Source: CAZMGG01 sp964565715 (GTDB lineage Bacteria; Planctomycetota; UBA1135; UBA2386). Taken from it: 47,111 nucleotides of DNA. A program made the position numbers and the translations under genes. The notes beneath the pieces are model-generated. The model ran no database searches. It saw only the letters and a program-made list of their open reading frames with translations, and was not told the origin of the DNA. Location: assembly GCA_964565715.1 (NCBI GenBank), contig CAZMGG010000033.1, positions 1 to 47,111 on the forward strand, read 5' to 3'. Positions within the stretch are counted from its first letter, which is position 1; every line of letters begins with the position of its first letter. Positions 43,726-47,111 of the stretch are shown here, piece after piece.

Positions 43726-44583
43726 TCAGTGCGGGCCCCAGCGGCACCGGAACGGACACGGCTGCGGGTTGCCGTGGTGCAGCTTGGCGCAACGGATCGC
43801 TGCGAGGCCATGCCGCCGCGCGAAGACCTCGGCGGCCAGCAGCATGCCGAGCAGGGGTGCTGTGCAGTAGAGCCAGAACGCGGTCCAGTCGGCGGCCAGC
43901 AGCGCGCTGGCGAAGGTGCGCGCGGGGTTCAGGCTCATCCCCGACACCGGCGCCTCGAAGGTGATGTACAGACCGACCAGGAGCCCGGCGACGACGCCGG
44001 TCCAGCGGTTCCAGCGCCGGCTCTGGCTCAACGGCAGCACGACGGACATCAGGGCGAAGGTCATGCCGAGTTCGGCAAGGAAGGCCCAGCCGTGGCCCCA
44101 GGGGCCCGGCAGGGTGGCGACGAAGTTCACTTCCGGAGCGGCGGCACGGCCGCCGAGGAGGGCGCCCATCAGCAGGAGCCCCAGCGCGCCGAAGGCGAAC
44201 TGGCAGAGCACGTAGCGCAAGGCCAACCGGGTCGGCAGGCGGCCCAGCCGCCAGAAGGTGAGCGTCGTGGCCGGATTGAGGTGCGCGCCCGATCGCTTGC
44301 CGGACGGCGCGTGGATCAGCGCCACCGCCGTGAGCGCCATGCACAGCCCCATCAGCGCCCGGCGCGCGAACGGATCCGGCACCGCCTCGCGGACCGGGGA
44401 CCCGGGCAGTTCCAGCAGCGTGCCGCAGCCGAGGGCCGAGACCATGAACAGGCCGAGCCCGAGGCCGTCCAGGCAGGGCTCCAGCCAAGGGGTGGGCGTG
44501 ACGTCCGACACGGCGCGACGGATGCGCCGGATCGCGGCCAGTTTCGCCTGCCCCTGGACGCGATGGCGGCCCTGCGGGACCAT
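43726..44583 (-). CDS. Aquaporin/MIP-family channel with Cys/His-rich C-terminus
   Basis: This 285-aa MIP channel has both NPA motifs: HLNPATT (NPA at about 103-105) and SLNPART (about 219-221), the latter followed by the Arg of the selectivity filter. Six membrane helices are readable. It should carry water or small neutral solutes. Unusually, the last ~20 residues carry CAKLHH and CPFRC motifs (four Cys/His-like ligands), a possible zinc site. ATG at 44583 is 41 bp from the divergent gene's start. Confidence 0.9.
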   Translation of the reverse strand: MVPQGRHRVQGQAKLAAIRRIRRAVSDVTPTPWLEPCLDGLGLGLFMVSALGCGTLLELPGSPVREAVPDPFARRALMGLCMALTAVALIHAPSGKRSGAHLNPATTLTFWRLGRLPTRLALRYVLCQFAFGALGLLLMGALLGGRAAAPEVNFVATLPGPWGHGWAFLAELGMTFALMSVVLPLSQSRRWNRWTGVVAGLLVGLYITFEAPVSGMSLNPARTFASALLAADWTAFWLYCTAPLLGMLLAAEVFARRHGLAAIRCAKLHHGNPQPCPFRCRWGPH

Positions 44584-44624
44584 CGTCGACCCTGTCTGTC
44601 CCCCACCCCCTGCGGAGCAACCCC

Positions 44625-45722
44625 ATGCGCATCCACCTGCTCGCCGTCTCGTTGGCCCTCGCCACCGCCCTCCCCGCCCAGGACATGATCGGCGTGAGCT
44701 GGTCCGGGGCGATCTGGACGTTCGATTCCACCACCGGCGTCGGCAGCATGGTCGGCACCGGCATGCCGGGCCAGAACGCACTGGGCAAGGACGGCAGCGG
44801 CCGGCTCTGGTGCACGACGCGCACCACCACCACGCCCTACGTCTACGGCCTGACCACCATCGACCCGACGACGTTCACCGCCACGTCGATGTTCACCGGC
44901 ACCGTCGACTACCGCGGGTTCGCCACCGGCAGCGGCGGCCAGCTGCTGGGCATCCGCGACGGCTCGCCGGACGTGCTGCATTCCATCGACACCACCACCG
45001 GCGTCGGCACGCTGATCGGCCCCACCGGGCTGAGCTCGATCCAGGGCTTCGCCGACCACCTCGGCACCCTCTACGCCTGGGACCTCGGCCTCGGCCTGGT
45101 GACGATCAACCCGCTCACCGGCACCGCCACCGACGTGAATCCGTCGGTCGGCGCCACCGGCGTCGAGGTGCAGTGGATGTGCAGCCACAGCAGCGGGCGT
45201 CTGCTGGCCGGACGCAACAACCTCTACGTGATCGATCCCGCCACCGGCGTCGGCACGCTGCTCGGCAACATCGGCAGCAACATCGACCTGCGCGGCGCCG
45301 AGGAGATGGGCGGCTCGTATCGTCCGTTCGGCCAGGGCTGCAACGGCCCCGCCGGCCCCGTCACGCTGACCGGCTCGGGCAATCCGCGGGCCGGCAACAC
45401 GATCCAGTTCAAGTCGCAGGTGCACGCGCCGTCCACGCTGGGCGTGTTCGTCTTCGGCTACAGCAACACCGTCTACGCCGGCCTGCCCCTGCCGATCGAT
45501 CTCGGCGCGATCGCCGGCATCAACGGCTGCTTCCTGCTGGTCAGCCTGGACGCGACCGTGACCGGCTTCACCGGCCCGTCGGCGCCGGCCGACCTGATCT
45601 TCAACCTCGGCCTGCCGAGCTGGTCCGGCGGCATGACCTTCCACGTGCAGCACGCGGCGTTCGATCCGGTGCCCGCCGGGATGTCGTGGAGCAACGGCCT
45701 CACCGTGCGCGTGTCGATGTAA
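44625..45722 (+). CDS. Secreted propeller-like protein with planctomycete-type C-terminal domain
   Basis: This 365-aa protein has a signal peptide (1-19; ATALPAQ). The middle is made of repeats ending in DxTTGVGTLxG (residues about 30-225: FDSTTGVGSMVGTG, IDTTTGVGTLIGPT, IDPATGVGTLLGNI), typical of a beta-propeller. The last ~110 residues match the domain also seen at the ends of the 6814-8097 and 33126-34436 products. GGAG sits 8 nt before ATG. The function is unknown; sorting or surface display is plausible for the shared domain (inference). The 3' end overlaps the convergent glucosidase gene by 23 bp. Confidence 0.82.
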   Translation: MRIHLLAVSLALATALPAQDMIGVSWSGAIWTFDSTTGVGSMVGTGMPGQNALGKDGSGRLWCTTRTTTTPYVYGLTTIDPTTFTATSMFTGTVDYRGFATGSGGQLLGIRDGSPDVLHSIDTTTGVGTLIGPTGLSSIQGFADHLGTLYAWDLGLGLVTINPLTGTATDVNPSVGATGVEVQWMCSHSSGRLLAGRNNLYVIDPATGVGTLLGNIGSNIDLRGAEEMGGSYRPFGQGCNGPAGPVTLTGSGNPRAGNTIQFKSQVHAPSTLGVFVFGYSNTVYAGLPLPIDLGAIAGINGCFLLVSLDATVTGFTGPSAPADLIFNLGLPSWSGGMTFHVQHAAFDPVPAGMSWSNGLTVRVSM

Positions 45723-47111
45723 CAGTCTTCTGTGAAGTCACTTGCGGCGAACGGTCCGCCCCGGGCCGTTTCGCTGCGACCTTCTCGCAGAGCCGCGCCA
45801 CCAGGGCGGTCCAGCCGGTCTGGTGGCTCGCGCCGCAGCCGCGGCCGGTATCGCCGTGGAAGTACTCGTGGAACAGCACGAGGTCGCGCCAGTGCGGGTC
45901 GTCGGCGAAGCGCCGGTCGCCGCCGGCGAACGGCGGCGCGCCCTGTGCCGGCAGGAAGATCGACACGAGCCGCGCTGACAGCAGGTCGGCGACCTCGGCC
46001 AAGGTGAGCTGCTGCCCGGAACCCGCCGGGCACTCGACGCGCAGGTCGTCGCCGTAGAAGTGGTGGTAGCGCTCGAGCGCCTCGATCAGCAGGAAGTTGA
46101 CCGGCAGCCAGATCGGTCCGCGCCAGTTCGAGTTGCCGCCGAACAGGCCCGACGTGCTCTCGCCCGGCGTGTAGTCGACCCGGTGTTCCTGGCCGTCCAC
46201 GTGCAAGACGAACGGCTGCCCGCGGTGCACCGCCGACAGCGAGCGCACGCCGTGCGGCGCGAGGAACTCGCTCTCGTCCAGCAGGTAGCGCAGCACCCGC
46301 ACCAGCCGCTCACGGGACGGGATCGCCAGCAGCACATGCCGGTGGCCATGGTCCTCGCCGTGCTCGTGCCGCACATGCTGCGCCAGGTGCGGCTGGTTGT
46401 CGAGGAACCAGTGCATGCGCCGGTGGAAGCCCGGCAGCCGGGCGATGTCGTCCTCCTCGAGGACCTCCACGGCGAACAGCGGGATCAGCCCGACCATCGA
46501 GCGGATGCGCATCCGTTCGCTGCGGCCGTCGACGTGGATCTGGTCGTAGTAGAAGCCGTCCTGCTCGTCCCACAGGCCGGTGCCGCCGAGCGTGTTCATG
46601 GCGTGCGTGATCGCCACGAAGTGCTCGAAGAACTTGGACGCCACGTCCTCGTACGACGGATCGGTCTTGGCCAGCTCCAGGGCCATGCTCAGCATCGTCG
46701 AGCAGTAGAACGCCATCCAGGCGGTGCCGTCGGCCTGCTCGAGGTGGCCACCCGTGGGCAGCGGCCGGCTGCGGTCGAACACGCCGATGTTGTCGAGGCC
46801 GAGGAAGCCGCCGCTGAAGATGTGGTTGCCGTGCAGGTCCTTGCGGTTGACCCACCAGGTGAAGTTGAGCAGCAGCTTGTGGAAGGCGCGGGCCAGGAAG
46901 GTGTGGTCGCGGTGGCCGCGCTGGGCGCTGATCTTGTAGACGCGCCAGCAGGCCCAGGCGTGCACCGGCGGGTTGACGTCGCCGAAGGCGAACTCGTAGG
47001 CCGGGATCTGGCCGTTCGGCGCCATGTACCACTCGCGCAGGAACAGCAGCAGCTGCTCCTTGGCGAAGTCGGGGTCGATGCGCGCCATCGGCACCATGTG
47101 GAAGGCGAGGT
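45700..47111 (-). CDS. GH63-type glucosidase (5' end beyond window)
   Basis: The C-terminal 470 residues of a large glycoside hydrolase are present; the gene continues past the right edge. The (alpha/alpha)6-barrel region is readable: FGDVNPPVHAWA, NFTWWVNRKDLHGN, FSGGFLGLDNIGVFDRS, LEQADGTAWMAFY, RSMVGLIPLFAVE and NSNWRGPIWLPVNFLLIEAL. This matches bacterial GH63/mannosyl-oligosaccharide glucosidase-like proteins that act on alpha-glucosides. A start within the window (ATG at 47097) is not the real one, since in-frame coding sequence (LAFH) continues to the edge. Confidence 0.9.
   Translation of the reverse strand, partial: LAFHMVPMARIDPDFAKEQLLLFLREWYMAPNGQIPAYEFAFGDVNPPVHAWACWRVYKISAQRGHRDHTFLARAFHKLLLNFTWWVNRKDLHGNHIFSGGFLGLDNIGVFDRSRPLPTGGHLEQADGTAWMAFYCSTMLSMALELAKTDPSYEDVASKFFEHFVAITHAMNTLGGTGLWDEQDGFYYDQIHVDGRSERMRIRSMVGLIPLFAVEVLEEDDIARLPGFHRRMHWFLDNQPHLAQHVRHEHGEDHGHRHVLLAIPSRERLVRVLRYLLDESEFLAPHGVRSLSAVHRGQPFVLHVDGQEHRVDYTPGESTSGLFGGNSNWRGPIWLPVNFLLIEALERYHHFYGDDLRVECPAGSGQQLTLAEVADLLSARLVSIFLPAQGAPPFAGGDRRFADDPHWRDLVLFHEYFHGDTGRGCGASHQTGWTALVARLCEKVAAKRPGADRSPQVTSQKTVTSTRAR

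Noticed and set aside
41888..44833. Minus-strand frame opposite the large exported protein
   Set aside because: Only the part overlapping the aquaporin in a different frame is real; the translation is Ala/Arg/Gly/Val-rich noise.

Overview
This is a 47 kb stretch of a very GC-rich bacterial chromosome. Coding density is high, with about 38 protein-coding genes or gene fragments, one tRNA-Glu gene, and several rho-independent terminators. No phage, IS element, CRISPR array or rRNA is visible. The gene content suggests a planctomycete or close relative. The cues are three secreted proteins with the same kind of C-terminal beta-rich domain, many Tat/Sec-exported enzymes, an FHA-GAF-sigma54 activator, an SMP-30 fusion, and GlcG/HbpS and GMC genes. 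That placement is an inference from family resemblance; no marker gene proves it.

Layout. 1-1363 (-): sigma-54 activator, cut by the window edge. 1480-2715 (+): MEMO-like protein (AmmeMemoRadiSam B type). 2722-3801 (-): GT9 heptosyltransferase, divergent from 3982-6573 (+), a Tex-like S1 protein with a degenerate YqgF motif and an Arg/Gly tail. 6814-8097 (+): secreted protein ending at a UUCG terminator. 8195-9128 (+): Nudix enzyme overlapping a 73-aa protein, then a terminator. 9567-15203 (-): a tight six-gene operon (methyltransferase, ABC ATPase, permease, ABC ATPase, permease, histidine kinase). 15293-19100 (+): histidine kinase, response regulator and a secreted protein, each overlapping the next by 4 bp. 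19212-21857: lipoprotein (-), NYN-domain protein and EF-hand protein (+). 21869-26098 (-): Tat-exported glycosylasparaginase, MTAP phosphorylase, TruD and an RluA-family synthase. 26366-26694 (+): a small ORF with a strong terminator. 26728-29165: glycosyltransferase-TPR protein (+) and sugar-nucleotide epimerase (-), end to end. 29254-30096 (-): double-PDZ protein. 30248-31481 (+): tRNA-Glu(CUC), its terminator, and dGTPase. 31453-33051 (-): SGNH hydrolase.

33126-34707 (-) differs from its surroundings. It is visibly richer in A/T and holds a beta-helix-like secreted protein, an FG-GAP-like gene remnant and an AAGGG microsatellite. 34887-38068 (-) is a three-gene operon for exported proteins: tandem DM13-like protein, HbpS-cupin fusion and beta-sandwich-SMP-30 fusion. 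38263-40850 (-) encodes a GMC oxidoreductase followed by a secreted double-VOC protein. 40991-43699 (+) is a large exported protein with carboxypeptidase-regulatory-like modules. 43726-44583 (-) is an aquaporin with a Cys/His-rich tail, divergent from 44625-45722 (+), a secreted propeller-like protein. 45700-47111 (-) is a GH63-type glucosidase that runs off the right edge.

Functionally the window mixes housekeeping genes (tRNA modification, methionine salvage, nucleotide hydrolysis, envelope sugars) with a large exported accessory set for oxidoreduction, sugar-acid chemistry and surface structures. The two kinase-containing operons transcribe away from each other from a shared 89-bp region, which could couple export and envelope sensing. 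The least explained elements are the six-gene kinase-ABC operon, the tandem DM13/HbpS-cupin/SMP-30 operon, the 73-aa protein, and two small-RNA or small-protein candidates (9160-9489 minus; 26366-26694 plus).
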